Shown here one piece after another: positions 16,741-25,779 of a stretch of 64,000 nucleotides of DNA. The notes beneath the pieces are model-generated. The model was not told where the DNA came from. It was given only the letters and a program-made list of their open reading frames with translations, and made no database searches. Position 1 is the first letter of the stretch. The number at the start of each line of letters is the position of its first letter. The position numbers were made by a program, and so were the translations under genes. Origin of the DNA: a virus; IMG/VR virus record IMGVR_UViG_3300017917_004390, positions 29,193-93,192 of that record; one strand, 5' to 3'.

Positions 16741-17114
16741 TGATATCTATAAAATATCCAATAAAGGATTCTCCTGATGATAAATTGTTTGATTTAAACA
16801 AACTATCAATTGATGATGTAAAATCATCAATATACTTTGTATTGTCAACTAGAAAAGGTGAAAGATGGATGAATCCAGATTTTGGTTGTGATTTTTATGA
16901 ATACTTATTTGATTTAAATGACCAAATAAGTTATGACTCTATCATTAATTCTATTAAAAGGGATATTAAAAGTTTTGTAAGTAATGTTGAAATTTCTAAT
17001 GTTGAAATACTACCCGATTATAATGAAAAACTTATTGACATTAGAATAATTTTTTCATATAGTGAAGCCAACTCAGTTAAACAAGATACGTTATTATATA
17101 CTATTCAACTTTAA
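16740..17114 (+). CDS. 25: Baseplate wedge subunit gp25
   Basis: The 124-residue protein matches the GPW/gp25 family: an N-terminal strand, a helix with DVKSSIYFVLSTRKGERWMN followed by PDFGCDFYEYLFD. The conserved R-x-GER...FG pattern is intact, and a C-terminal beta segment follows. The family has a lysozyme-like fold without activity and starts sheath assembly from the baseplate. Length agrees with T4 gp25 (132 residues). Confidence 0.88.
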   Translation: MISIKYPIKDSPDDKLFDLNKLSIDDVKSSIYFVLSTRKGERWMNPDFGCDFYEYLFDLNDQISYDSIINSIKRDIKSFVSNVEISNVEILPDYNEKLIDIRIIFSYSEANSVKQDTLLYTIQL

Positions 17115-17137
17115 TAACGTATTTTATTTAAAAAAGT

Positions 17138-18607
17138 ATGAAAAAATTAAATGTGCTTATCACCAACATGGATGTTCATGGGGTTAATTTTTATCGTTCA
17201 GAACAACCAGCAATAGCTTTATCTGATTATTTTGATGATTTAATTAATGTTGAATATACTAAAGAAGTTGATTGGAATGACGATACGTTCCTTAAACAAT
17301 TTGATATAATCCATTCACATAGAACATTTACTAATGATTATAGTAAAATGCCTGAACTTGTTGCTAAATTAAGAAGTTTTGGTATTATAACAATTTTAGA
17401 TATAGATGATTATTGGGAAGTTTCAAAAGAACACCCAATGTATCATATGATTAAAATGGAAAATTTTGATGTTAATATTAAAAATAATTTAAAACTTGTT
17501 GATTATATAACAACAACTACACCAGTTTTTGCTGAATATATTAAACCTTATAATAAAAATGTTTTTGTTATTGAAAATGGTATTAATGATTTATTAGATG
17601 AATTCAAATTTTCAACAGATAAATGTAGTAAAGATAAACTAAGACTTATGTACTTAGCTGGTTCATCACACTTACAAGATTTAAATTTAGTTAAAGATAG
17701 TTTTACTAGATTATGTAATGATAAAACATTAGAAAATAAATTTCAATTACATTTAGCTGGATTTGACCTTAGAGGTAATACTTCAAACTACAATATAAAT
17801 CCTGATTTAATAAGAGTGTTACAAGCTAGAAAATTAACTACACCTGAAATAAATAAAAAATTATTGGCAGTTAATTATAACCTAGATAAAATATCTGAAA
17901 TACCTGATGATATTAAAGAAAGATTTAGAGGTAAATCAATTATTAAAGAAACAAAAGATATTAAACCTTATGAAACTGTTTGGGCTAGATACGAGGAAAT
18001 ATTTACTAATAATTATAACCTAATTAAAGACCCTGAATATTTAAAATATCTTAAAAAATTTGATTTAGATACTAAGTATCCAAATACTGAAAAACAGGAT
18101 TATATTAGACATAAAACCAAAGGTTTATACTCATTTGCTAAAAACTATCAATTCGCTGATATAGCTATTGCACCGATTAAAACGTATGGTGATGTATCAA
18201 AAGATACACCAGATAATAGATACCAATTTGCTAAATCAAACCTAAAAGTTATTGAAGCTGCTTTTCATAAAGTTCCGGTAATAGCATCTAATGTACCAAT
18301 TTATAACTTTGATAAAGATTGGGTTGATGGTTATAATATTTTATTTATTGACTCTGATAGACAAGAAAAAGACTGGTATAAAAAAATTAAATATTGTATT
18401 AATAATCCTGAGTATGTTAAGGAATTAGGTGAAAATGCTTACAAAACAGCTGTTAAAAAATACCATGTAAAAACTCTAGCGGAAAAAAGAATGAACTTCT
18501 ATAATGAATTATTTCAAAATAAAGAACTTATTCATGCAGAGAAAAATATCAAACCAAAAGAAGAAACTAAACCAAATAATCTCTTAAAATTATTAAAAAG
18601 AAAATAA
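17138..18607 (+). CDS. GT-B fold glycosyltransferase
   Basis: The 489-residue protein starts with a Rossmann-type strand (KLNVLITNMDVHGVNFYRSE) and has DIIHSHRTFTNDY, then IITILDIDDYWEVSKEHPMY. A typical GT-B donor domain follows: VIENGIND, LRLMYLAGSSHLQDL, ADIAIAPIKTYGD, and SNLKVIEAAFHKVPVIASNV with YNFDKDWVDGYNILF and a C-terminal NPEYVKELGENAYKTA. This is glycosyltransferase family 4-like. The substrate is unknown: virion protein, phage DNA or host surface are all possible. Placement within structural genes favours decoration of tail proteins. It overlaps the next gene by one base. Confidence 0.82.
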   Translation: MKKLNVLITNMDVHGVNFYRSEQPAIALSDYFDDLINVEYTKEVDWNDDTFLKQFDIIHSHRTFTNDYSKMPELVAKLRSFGIITILDIDDYWEVSKEHPMYHMIKMENFDVNIKNNLKLVDYITTTTPVFAEYIKPYNKNVFVIENGINDLLDEFKFSTDKCSKDKLRLMYLAGSSHLQDLNLVKDSFTRLCNDKTLENKFQLHLAGFDLRGNTSNYNINPDLIRVLQARKLTTPEINKKLLAVNYNLDKISEIPDDIKERFRGKSIIKETKDIKPYETVWARYEEIFTNNYNLIKDPEYLKYLKKFDLDTKYPNTEKQDYIRHKTKGLYSFAKNYQFADIAIAPIKTYGDVSKDTPDNRYQFAKSNLKVIEAAFHKVPVIASNVPIYNFDKDWVDGYNILFIDSDRQEKDWYKKIKYCINNPEYVKELGENAYKTAVKKYHVKTLAEKRMNFYNELFQNKELIHAEKNIKPKEETKPNNLLKLLKRK

Positions 18608-19068
18608 TGGAAACCAACTCAAAAATTTTTAATTTAAAATTCAAAGATGGTAATGATTTTCAATTATCAGTAGACCCATTTGACCCTTTAGAATATACTA
18701 ATGATGAATGGGATGGTAAATTTGATATTAAAACCAAAGATATGACTGATGATGAGTATAGAGAATACTCTAAAAATAAGATTATTGAGAATGGTCTTTC
18801 AGAAGGTAGATTATTATTAGAAGATTCTTTTTTAATGCATATTGATAATCCTTACTGTTTGAATATTATTGAAGCAAAGAAAAAAAATGGACTAACTACT
18901 GTTGCAACAAATATTAGTCCTGATACACCTGAATTGGAGTTAATTTCTTTAATTAAAGATGAAAATATTAATCCTCCCACAGATGAAGTAATAACTGAAT
19001 TAAAAACTTTTATTAGTAATTCAAATAATATTACACCTGAACTTTTAGATAAATTAAAAAATTTATAA
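18607..19068 (+). CDS. Hypothetical acidic protein, 153 residues
   Basis: Starts METNSKIFNLKFKDGNDFQL. The first half has a strand-rich segment and an acidic helix (TDDEYREYSKNKIIENGLSE); the second half is Ser/Thr/Pro/Asn-containing and ends with a helix (ITPELLDKLKNL). Tight spacing with the genes on both sides places it in the tail operon. No family recognised. Confidence 0.6.
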   Translation: METNSKIFNLKFKDGNDFQLSVDPFDPLEYTNDEWDGKFDIKTKDMTDDEYREYSKNKIIENGLSEGRLLLEDSFLMHIDNPYCLNIIEAKKKNGLTTVATNISPDTPELELISLIKDENINPPTDEVITELKTFISNSNNITPELLDKLKNL

Positions 19069-19069
19069 T

Positions 19070-19957
19070 ATGGATATAAATACATTTTTAAAAAAACTAG
19101 CTTCATTACCTGAAAATATAAGAGATGGTTTTATAACACAACTAACGAATCTTTCAACAGCTGCGGCTGCATCTGAAACTGATTTATTAAAAGCACAAGC
19201 CAAAGCTTTGTCAACCGAAACAAAACAAACCCATAAGATTTATAACAATAAACATCAGTTTGTTTTAGACATGAAAGAGGGTCGTTTAAATGAAGAATAT
19301 GTTAAACATTATTACGCTGTTTTAAATTTAGCCGAAGAAATTGCTGGTAGAATGAATCCCGATAATTTTGATTTTACAAGCTATATGAATGAAAATGATA
19401 GTAACGCTAAATTAATCCTAGATAGAGATGGTAATTCAACTCAAACTTATGACTATGGTGATGGTAAAGTTAATTACGGCGATAAATCTAAAAACTTTTT
19501 TAATGATGCTGAATATTTTAAACGACAGAATGTTCGTAATTTTCAAAATAAAACCCCTGTAATTAGTGTACAAAATAAAAAAATTATAACTAATGTTGGT
19601 TCTGGAATAGAAGAACAACTAGGGTTATATTCAAACACAATTAAAAAAGAGGTTTTTAAAAACGTAATTTTAAATGGTTGTTTCAATCCAAATTATAGTA
19701 ATTTAATAACATCAGTTAATGTTTTTGAAATACCAAATTCAACTTTATATAATGTTGAAATAAACACAAATATTTCAAGTTATCAATATAAAGATACTGA
19801 AGAAATTCTAAAAGCTTTATTACATACTAGTGTTATTTTGAAATACCAACCAAAATATGATGATATACAAAACTACATTTTTTTACTTAAAAGCGAATTA
19901 AGTGTAGGGGTTTATGCTAATAATTACTATATAAAAGGTGAATATAAATTAAATTAA
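19070..19957 (+). CDS. Hypothetical tail-operon protein, 295 residues
   Basis: Starts MDINTFLKKLASLPENIRDG. It contains an Ala-rich helix (LSTAAAASETDLLKAQAKAL), a charged middle with YDYGDGKVNYGDKSKNFF, and a beta-rich C-terminal domain ending SVGVYANNYYIKGEYKLN. Asn-rich composition and context suggest a virion or baseplate-associated protein. No family recognised. Confidence 0.6.
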   Translation: MDINTFLKKLASLPENIRDGFITQLTNLSTAAAASETDLLKAQAKALSTETKQTHKIYNNKHQFVLDMKEGRLNEEYVKHYYAVLNLAEEIAGRMNPDNFDFTSYMNENDSNAKLILDRDGNSTQTYDYGDGKVNYGDKSKNFFNDAEYFKRQNVRNFQNKTPVISVQNKKIITNVGSGIEEQLGLYSNTIKKEVFKNVILNGCFNPNYSNLITSVNVFEIPNSTLYNVEINTNISSYQYKDTEEILKALLHTSVILKYQPKYDDIQNYIFLLKSELSVGVYANNYYIKGEYKLN

Positions 19958-19987
19958 TAAAATAATGTCTAATTAAACACTATTATT

Positions 19988-20044
19988 ATGGAAAATAAAC
20001 GTAAAAATTTTTTAAGAATATTTACTGATTGGTTAAGAAATTAA
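19988..20044 (+). CDS. Possible 18-residue peptide
   Basis: MENKRKNFLRIFTDWLRN is an amphipathic basic helix encoded just downstream of the previous gene; its stop overlaps the end of the convergent holin-like gene. The small size makes this uncertain. Confidence 0.2.
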   Translation: MENKRKNFLRIFTDWLRN

Positions 20045-20304
20045 ATGTTAGGGGTTTCTATGTTGTCTTTATTAGTGAAATTTTTTAGACCTAGTAAAGC
20101 CATTAGAAACCCAAAACATTCACCTAATAAAATATGGTCAATTTCTTGTTTAGTAATCATAATACTAATACATTTGTAAAGTAAAAATACTAAGAACAAA
20201 AAGAAAACATTTCCAATTATTTTAGTTTGACTAATTTTGTTTGAATTAGAATCTCTGTTTGTATCAAAAATGAATTTTTTTATGAAATTGATTAACTGTA
20301 CCAT
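20041..20304 (-). CDS. Small two-helix membrane protein, holin candidate
   Basis: The 87-residue protein has a basic N-terminus (FIKKFIFDTNRDSNS), a first transmembrane segment near residues 30-50 (IIGNVFFLFLVFLLYKCISI) and a second near 58-75 (HILLGECFGFLMALLGLKNF), then a short polar tail. This size and topology fit class II holins, but also many other small phage membrane proteins. It is the only minus-strand gene in a plus-strand block. A palindromic late-promoter-like element at 20317-20333 could serve it and the divergent gene. No endolysin gene is adjacent. Confidence 0.5.
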   Translation of the reverse strand: MVQLINFIKKFIFDTNRDSNSNKISQTKIIGNVFFLFLVFLLYKCISIMITKQEIDHILLGECFGFLMALLGLKNFTNKDNIETPNI

Positions 20305-20316
20305 AATATAATTTGT

Positions 20317-20333
20317 CTATTTATAATAAATAG
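20317..20333. promoter_or_regulatory. Palindromic late-promoter-like element between divergent genes
   Basis: CTATTTATAATAAATAG reads as CTATTTATTATAAATAG on the other strand, so the motif is present in both directions between genes starting at 20304 (minus) and 20342 (plus). Confidence 0.6.
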
Positions 20334-20341
20334 AAAAATAG

Positions 20342-22363
20342 ATGGCTTTTATACAAAAAAACGACTCAATAATTATAAATACTAAACTAACCAACATTGG
20401 AAGAATGTTACTTTCATCGGGAAGTTTAAATTTTAGCAAAGTTGAATTGGGAGATTCAGAGATTGATTATAATTATATCAGGGATAACTCTGATTTAGTG
20501 TCAGGTAAAGATTTGATGGTTCTTAGACCAAAAGATTTAAATCCCGTAATCAAAACACCTATTAAAATAACTGATAACTCTGATTTAACAAAAACCACAG
20601 ATTTTCAGTTGATTAGTGGGACAGAGTTAGTGAGTAATAAAGCAAAAACAAGAGGATTTTTTAGTGGTTCATCTGAATCATATACTGCTATAACAAATAC
20701 TAATTATTTTAAATATATAACAACCACAGATATTATAAATGCTGTCGGTACAACTAATTTAGTTTTAACCGATACAAGTATTTTAAATGTAGGTGATTAT
20801 CTATTAGTAGATTGGTTGAATCCTAATATAACAGCAACAACGTTTAATAGTGGTTCAGGTGTTATTAAAGAAAATAGACCAAGACCGTTTTTATGGTATA
20901 AAGTTCTTGATATAAATTTAAATGATGTTACTGTTGATAGAAATTTACCAAATTTTAGTGGTTTAACATCTTTAGAAAGTACTGTTTATGTTTTTAATAG
21001 TGGTGATACTATAAATACATATTATTCAACTGGAACAACATTAGGTTATTGGAATGAAAATACACTTGCTTTTAATAGTAATTGTAATATATCAGATGAT
21101 GATGTTTTGGTTTGGAATTTTAATAACGTAAGTAATATAACTCAGGCTGGTACATTAAGTACTTATACTAGTAAATACTATAATTCAGCAAAATACAATG
21201 GTTTTGTTGATTATGTTAGAAATTCAACAAATTATAATTTAAAAAACAATGTCGGCATAATACACTATACCAATAACAGTATATCAAATTATTATGGTGA
21301 AGGTTTTAAACAAAATACCTTTAAAATATCTCTACCAACAATAATGTATCATGCTAAAACCGCTAATACAATGGGTATTGAAATAGTTAGTGATACAGTA
21401 AAAAAGGTTTTACCGACAACATACACAGGTTTCACAACGGAATATCAGGATTTATTTGAAAGTACTAGTAGAAATGTGGTTGGTAAAGTTTTTAATGATT
21501 TAAAAATTGCTATTATTGAAGATTCTGAGATAACAACTGCATTATCTTATAAATCAAATAGAAATTGGACTTTACCTAATATAAATTTTGCTTCTGATAC
21601 TGCTACACCAGCTGAAGTATCAGCAAATAATTATTTCCCTTCCAAAATTCTAACTTTATCATATTTATTTGGTAATAATACCGATTATAATCCAACTAAG
21701 AATCTAGGTTTCCAAACACCTATACATTCAACATATTTAACTGAAATAGTGATGACAGGTATTAATTCAAATATTAAGTTTAATTTTAATCTTAGTGATT
21801 TGAAATTTATGTCTTCACCTAGTACAATTAGTGCTGGTACAGGTTTCAATGCTAATGAATTCAAGATTTTAATGAATATTAGAGATATAGGTGATGAATT
21901 AGACCCAACACAATGGAAAGTTTTTAATTATACAAATAAACTAAATCAATTTAATGTTTGGTCATCAAAAACTATTGATTCAAATAGTATTTCTTCACAG
22001 ATATATAGACTTACATATGAAAATTATCTTAGTGCTAGTACTTATGATATTGAAACATATTTACCTCTACCAACACCTAGTAATTTATCATCCTTAGGTT
22101 TCGGTGAAGAAACATTTTTATTTGGTAATATTAATACTGATATTAAAGCCGAAGTTTTTAAAACATCAGTTAGTATTTCACTTAGTACTGATAAATATAA
22201 CACATCAAAAAATCCTACATGGATTGAAGGTGATGATGTTTATGTTAGTGAGGTTGGTATATATGATACAAACGACAATTTAGTTATGGTAGGTAAATTA
22301 AATAACCCTATTAAAAAAAATAATGATACATTTAGAATAATATTACTTGATTTAGACTTTTAA
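20342..22363 (+). CDS. Modular tail fibre-like protein A
   Basis: The 673-residue protein starts MAFIQKNDSIIINTKLTNIG followed by RMLLSSGSLNFSKVELGDSE. This resembles the N-terminal attachment domain of phage tail fibre/collar proteins, where a 'lT..G...l..g' stretch precedes a 'v.lGD' strand. The long middle is Ser/Thr/Asn-rich and beta-type. The C-terminus VSEVGIYDTNDNLVMVGKLN is shared in pattern with the third protein of this cluster. A receptor-binding or appendage role is inferred from architecture and from its place after gp25. Confidence 0.6.
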   Translation: MAFIQKNDSIIINTKLTNIGRMLLSSGSLNFSKVELGDSEIDYNYIRDNSDLVSGKDLMVLRPKDLNPVIKTPIKITDNSDLTKTTDFQLISGTELVSNKAKTRGFFSGSSESYTAITNTNYFKYITTTDIINAVGTTNLVLTDTSILNVGDYLLVDWLNPNITATTFNSGSGVIKENRPRPFLWYKVLDINLNDVTVDRNLPNFSGLTSLESTVYVFNSGDTINTYYSTGTTLGYWNENTLAFNSNCNISDDDVLVWNFNNVSNITQAGTLSTYTSKYYNSAKYNGFVDYVRNSTNYNLKNNVGIIHYTNNSISNYYGEGFKQNTFKISLPTIMYHAKTANTMGIEIVSDTVKKVLPTTYTGFTTEYQDLFESTSRNVVGKVFNDLKIAIIEDSEITTALSYKSNRNWTLPNINFASDTATPAEVSANNYFPSKILTLSYLFGNNTDYNPTKNLGFQTPIHSTYLTEIVMTGINSNIKFNFNLSDLKFMSSPSTISAGTGFNANEFKILMNIRDIGDELDPTQWKVFNYTNKLNQFNVWSSKTIDSNSISSQIYRLTYENYLSASTYDIETYLPLPTPSNLSSLGFGEETFLFGNINTDIKAEVFKTSVSISLSTDKYNTSKNPTWIEGDDVYVSEVGIYDTNDNLVMVGKLNNPIKKNNDTFRIILLDLDF

Positions 22364-22364
22364 A

Positions 22365-23159
22365 ATGGGTTTTATAGCTGAAAATAATACAATACAAATT
22401 AAAACATACTTAACTCAATTAGGTAGAAAATATATTTTAGATGGGAATAAAGAAGATTTCCAAATAGAATTTTTTACCTTACATGATGATGATATTAACT
22501 ACCAAATTTCTAGTAATATTGTTGACGGATTTTATAATACAACACCATCAGGGTTTATACCTGATTTAACTGGTGATGATGATACTTGTATTAAAAGTGT
22601 TGCTTATGGCGTAGAACCTAATCCAGATAGTTATTTAACTGGAAGTACGATTAGTGTCAATGGTTTATTTTCTGTTGGTGAAATTGGTACTGACGGACAA
22701 ATAAATTCAAGAAAAGTAGAACTAGGTTTTAATACTAATACTACAAGCGTTAGTAGAAATCAAGCTAATGCTAGTTCTGTGTATTCAACTGTAAATATAC
22801 CAATCACTATAAACAGTAGTAATTTAACAACAGCTGAAAAAACAAATTTAAAACTTAAAGCTAGTGTTAAAATTATTGATTCACAAGGTATTGAAGTATT
22901 AGTTAATGATTCTGTAAATTCAAGTATTATTGATTTTACTAATTTAACAACTAACACGATAAATATACCAGTAAAATATCGTTTTAACTCAGCAAAAATA
23001 ACACCTTCTGATATAACATATAATATTGAATTAACAATAAAAACCTATAAATCATTTGCTAATTTAGTAGATAGTAAACATACAATTAGTATTGTTAGAA
23101 GCGGATTTATTAATCCAAATAATCAAAACAATAACCCAACTAATAATAGTAGTAATTAA
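22365..23159 (+). CDS. Modular tail fibre-like protein B
   Basis: The 264-residue protein starts MGFIAENNTIQIKTYLTQLG followed by RKYILDGNKEDFQIEFFTL, clearly related to the N-terminus of the preceding protein (same M-x-F-I, then I-x-I-x-T-x-L-T-x-x-G-R pattern). After about residue 90 it diverges into a beta-sandwich-like region and an Asn-rich tail (NPNNQNNNPTNN). It begins one base after the previous stop. Probably a paralogous attachment protein that lacks the long fibre body. Confidence 0.58.
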   Translation: MGFIAENNTIQIKTYLTQLGRKYILDGNKEDFQIEFFTLHDDDINYQISSNIVDGFYNTTPSGFIPDLTGDDDTCIKSVAYGVEPNPDSYLTGSTISVNGLFSVGEIGTDGQINSRKVELGFNTNTTSVSRNQANASSVYSTVNIPITINSSNLTTAEKTNLKLKASVKIIDSQGIEVLVNDSVNSSIIDFTNLTTNTINIPVKYRFNSAKITPSDITYNIELTIKTYKSFANLVDSKHTISIVRSGFINPNNQNNNPTNNSSN

Positions 23160-23160
23160 A

Positions 23161-24528
23161 ATGGAATTTAAAAGAATAGAGAAAAACCAAACAAATAACG
23201 GATTTCAAAAAGTAGTAAATCAAAATGGTGAAACAAATATTTCAGCATCGGATATACTATATACTTACTGTGATTTATCTGATAAAACAGACAGACCGTA
23301 TGGTAATTTATTTAAATCTTTTAAATTACCCATAACCAATAATGAATCACTATTATTCAATAATACTTTTAAAGACACATCATTTGAATATTTCAGTAAT
23401 GTAAATAAACTTATTGTTGCTGAGATACCAAAAGGTTCCTATGGTGAGTTAATTGATGGTAAAACATTTTCACTTAATGTACCATATAATACAGGTTTTA
23501 CAACTTTATATGCTACATATTTCAACTTTAATCAAAGTTTAAATAGTCAAATAAGTGATAATAATACTTTTTCAAGTGTTTTTGGTATTGAACCTAATGA
23601 AGATAATGGATTTAATAGTAACGTTGCATATCTTTTTTCAAATGATATATCTAAGGCTAATTTAACTCCAACAGAAAATTTAGTGTACGAAACCACAATA
23701 AGATTTGACTCAGGTGTTAGTAGTATTGTTTTACCTAGTGGTTTAACAACAGGTCAATTTTATAGAATTGATTTAACAATTACGTCAAGACGTTTTACAT
23801 CACTTGATTTAGATAATTATTATGCAACATCACCTTTAAATTCAGGTAATACAACAGGTGATATTAAAATAAATACTTTATCAAAATATGAGGGTTTAAC
23901 AAATATAAATCGTATTATATTAAAACGTAATTCATCAGTGATAACAGAAGATATATATATTAAACTTTATACTTATACTCAAAATACTGCGAATTGGAGT
24001 AGATATACTACAAGTAATAAATTCCCTTCAACAGCGCAAAGTATTTCAGGTAAAAGATATGCAACTTTTAATGGTACAACTAAAGATAAACCCGTTGGAA
24101 TTATTTATCTCGATAAAGGTCTAGCCGTCATTACTGATAGTACATTAATAAATAACTTTAATTATTCAGCTGGTAGTTATTCAACTGGATATAATGGTAT
24201 ACCATCTGGACAAAGCTATACATCTGATACTAAGTTTAGTAAAATATATTTTAGTAGTTCAACCAATTCACAAGCAACATACAATAGTATTACAACTGAA
24301 TATTCTCAACAAATTGTGTGTTTAGCTTTACCCGGTGAATTTAATGGTACAACAAATCCAACTTTTGTTGATAGTTATGATGAATCGACAACAAAAAAAC
24401 CTGTTTTTATTACTAAAATAGGTATGTACAATAAATTTGGTGAATTAATAGCTATTAGCGTATTAAGTGAACCATATCAAAAAAATAATCAAATACCAGC
24501 ATTTTTTAGTGCTAAATTAAAAATATAA
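23161..24528 (+). CDS. Modular tail fibre-like protein C
   Basis: I chose ATG 23161 (MEFKRIEKNQTNNGFQKVVN), one base after the preceding stop, instead of an in-frame codon at 23092 inside the preceding gene. The 455-residue protein is beta-rich with Ser/Thr/Asn. Its C-terminus KIGMYNKFGELIAISVLSEP matches the pattern of the C-terminal end of fibre-like protein A. Together the three genes look like a set built from shared N- and C-terminal modules. Confidence 0.58.
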   Translation: MEFKRIEKNQTNNGFQKVVNQNGETNISASDILYTYCDLSDKTDRPYGNLFKSFKLPITNNESLLFNNTFKDTSFEYFSNVNKLIVAEIPKGSYGELIDGKTFSLNVPYNTGFTTLYATYFNFNQSLNSQISDNNTFSSVFGIEPNEDNGFNSNVAYLFSNDISKANLTPTENLVYETTIRFDSGVSSIVLPSGLTTGQFYRIDLTITSRRFTSLDLDNYYATSPLNSGNTTGDIKINTLSKYEGLTNINRIILKRNSSVITEDIYIKLYTYTQNTANWSRYTTSNKFPSTAQSISGKRYATFNGTTKDKPVGIIYLDKGLAVITDSTLINNFNYSAGSYSTGYNGIPSGQSYTSDTKFSKIYFSSSTNSQATYNSITTEYSQQIVCLALPGEFNGTTNPTFVDSYDESTTKKPVFITKIGMYNKFGELIAISVLSEPYQKNNQIPAFFSAKLKI

Positions 24529-24531
24529 AAT

Positions 24532-24684
24532 ATGGAAAAATCAAAATCTTTTATCGTCAGTCCTGATGTGCATCAAATGGTTAAAAAGTATTGTGATAAA
24601 TATGGATATAAAATTCAATCTTTTGTAGAGAAAACTTTAATTAAAGAAATAAAAACGTTAACAAACGATGGTAATAAAGAATAA
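24532..24684 (+). CDS. Small ribbon-helix-helix-like protein, 50 residues
   Basis: The frame MEKSKSFIVSPDVHQMVKKY, then CDKYGYKIQSFVEKTLIKEI, is a basic strand followed by two helices. This is the pattern of ribbon-helix-helix DNA-binding proteins. Its end overlaps the RuvC-like gene start at 24668 by 17 bp, so the two are likely co-translated. It may regulate this early-type operon; function is inferred from pattern alone. Confidence 0.5.
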   Translation: MEKSKSFIVSPDVHQMVKKYCDKYGYKIQSFVEKTLIKEIKTLTNDGNKE

Positions 24685-25270
24685 AGTATTTTTAAGTTTT
24701 GATATCTCAACAACTTGTATAGGTCTTAGTATATTTGATATAGATTTTAATTTATTAGATGTGAGAGCTATTAAATTAAAAGTTAATAAAGATATTAAAA
24801 AAGAATTAGACCCTATATTAGTTAAAGCTGACTTTTTTAAACAATATCTTGATACTTTAAATCCAGAGTATGAGATAGTAAATGTTTTTATTGAAGAACC
24901 TTTATTATCAAGTAATAATGTTTTTACTGTTAATAAACTTCTTAGATTTAATGGTATATGTAGTTGGATACTTAAAGAAAAATATAATTTATATCCAATA
25001 TTAATGTCTGTACATGATGTTAGGGTTATACTTAATCCTGAAATGTGTACGTTTAATAGTAAGAAAAATGAATACACTCTTAATTTTAGAAAAAGAGGTG
25101 TAGACCCCAAAGAATATATATTTAATAAAATACATAAACATTATGGGGATAAATTAATCGTTACTAGAAACAGAAATAATAAAATAAACACCGAAAATTA
25201 TGATATTACAGATTCAATTGCGTTAGCATATAGTTGTTTTAAAAAATATTATAATAAAAAACTTTTTTAA
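24668..25270 (+). CDS. RuvC-like Holliday junction resolvase
   Basis: The 200-residue protein begins with the RNase H-fold strand VFLSFDISTTCIGLSIFDID, carrying the first catalytic Asp. IEEPLLSS supplies the second acid and DITDSIALAYSCF supplies the C-terminal acid. Phage and poxvirus RuvC-like enzymes resolve four-way junctions before packaging. T4 uses the unrelated endonuclease VII for this, so this phage has a different resolvase. It lies between an RHH-like gene and a UVR-motif gene. Confidence 0.8.
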   Translation: MVIKNKVFLSFDISTTCIGLSIFDIDFNLLDVRAIKLKVNKDIKKELDPILVKADFFKQYLDTLNPEYEIVNVFIEEPLLSSNNVFTVNKLLRFNGICSWILKEKYNLYPILMSVHDVRVILNPEMCTFNSKKNEYTLNFRKRGVDPKEYIFNKIHKHYGDKLIVTRNRNNKINTENYDITDSIALAYSCFKKYYNKKLF

Positions 25271-25272
25271 TT

Positions 25273-25752
25273 ATGGATGATAATTTATTTTTAGCAATTT
25301 CATTTTTAAATACAAAAACGTTCTTTAATTATACAACAATAGAACCAGAAGGTTTTGAAGATACAATAAATTTTTTAATAGAATCTGGTATTGAAATAGA
25401 GGATGTTGAGGCTGAATATCAGACCATGACTCAGGCTGAAAAGGTTGTGATAGTTTCATTTGCCGGGAATAAAACTGAGGTTAAAAATTTATTACTTTCC
25501 TTAGGTATGACAAAAGAGTTCGTTGGCCAACAACTAAAAAATCAAATGTTACTTTTTAGGTGTATGATTAAATATGATGATTGCTATATTTATCATATAT
25601 TAGATATTGAAATTATTAAAGTAAGAGGCCATAAAAAAACAGAAGAAGAACTAACATTTGAGTTAAACCAAGCCTTAAAACAAGAAGATTATCATTTAGC
25701 GGCTAAATTACGTGATAAAATTAAGAAAAAAAGTGGAATTAATAAAAAATAA
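25273..25752 (+). CDS. Hypothetical protein with C-terminal UVR-like motif
   Basis: The 159-residue protein has an acidic N-terminal region (EPEGFEDTINFLIESGIEIE). Its end, FELNQALKQEDYHLAAKLRD, is the UVR helical hairpin seen in UvrB, UvrC, ClpC and McsA, where it mediates protein contacts. It follows the resolvase after a 2-bp gap. It could be an adaptor for a host UvrABC or Clp system; this is inference from one short motif. Confidence 0.55.
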   Translation: MDDNLFLAISFLNTKTFFNYTTIEPEGFEDTINFLIESGIEIEDVEAEYQTMTQAEKVVIVSFAGNKTEVKNLLLSLGMTKEFVGQQLKNQMLLFRCMIKYDDCYIYHILDIEIIKVRGHKKTEEELTFELNQALKQEDYHLAAKLRDKIKKKSGINKK

Positions 25753-25773
25753 TGTATTTTAGAGAAATACATT
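25751..25773 (+). promoter_or_regulatory. Hairpin before the metallophosphoesterase gene
   Basis: AATGTATTT (25751-25759) pairs perfectly with AAATACATT (25765-25773) around a 5-nt loop, ending 6 bp before ATG 25780. There is no T-run, so a role in translation control or RNA processing is as likely as termination. Confidence 0.45.
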
Positions 25774-25779
25774 TTAAAT

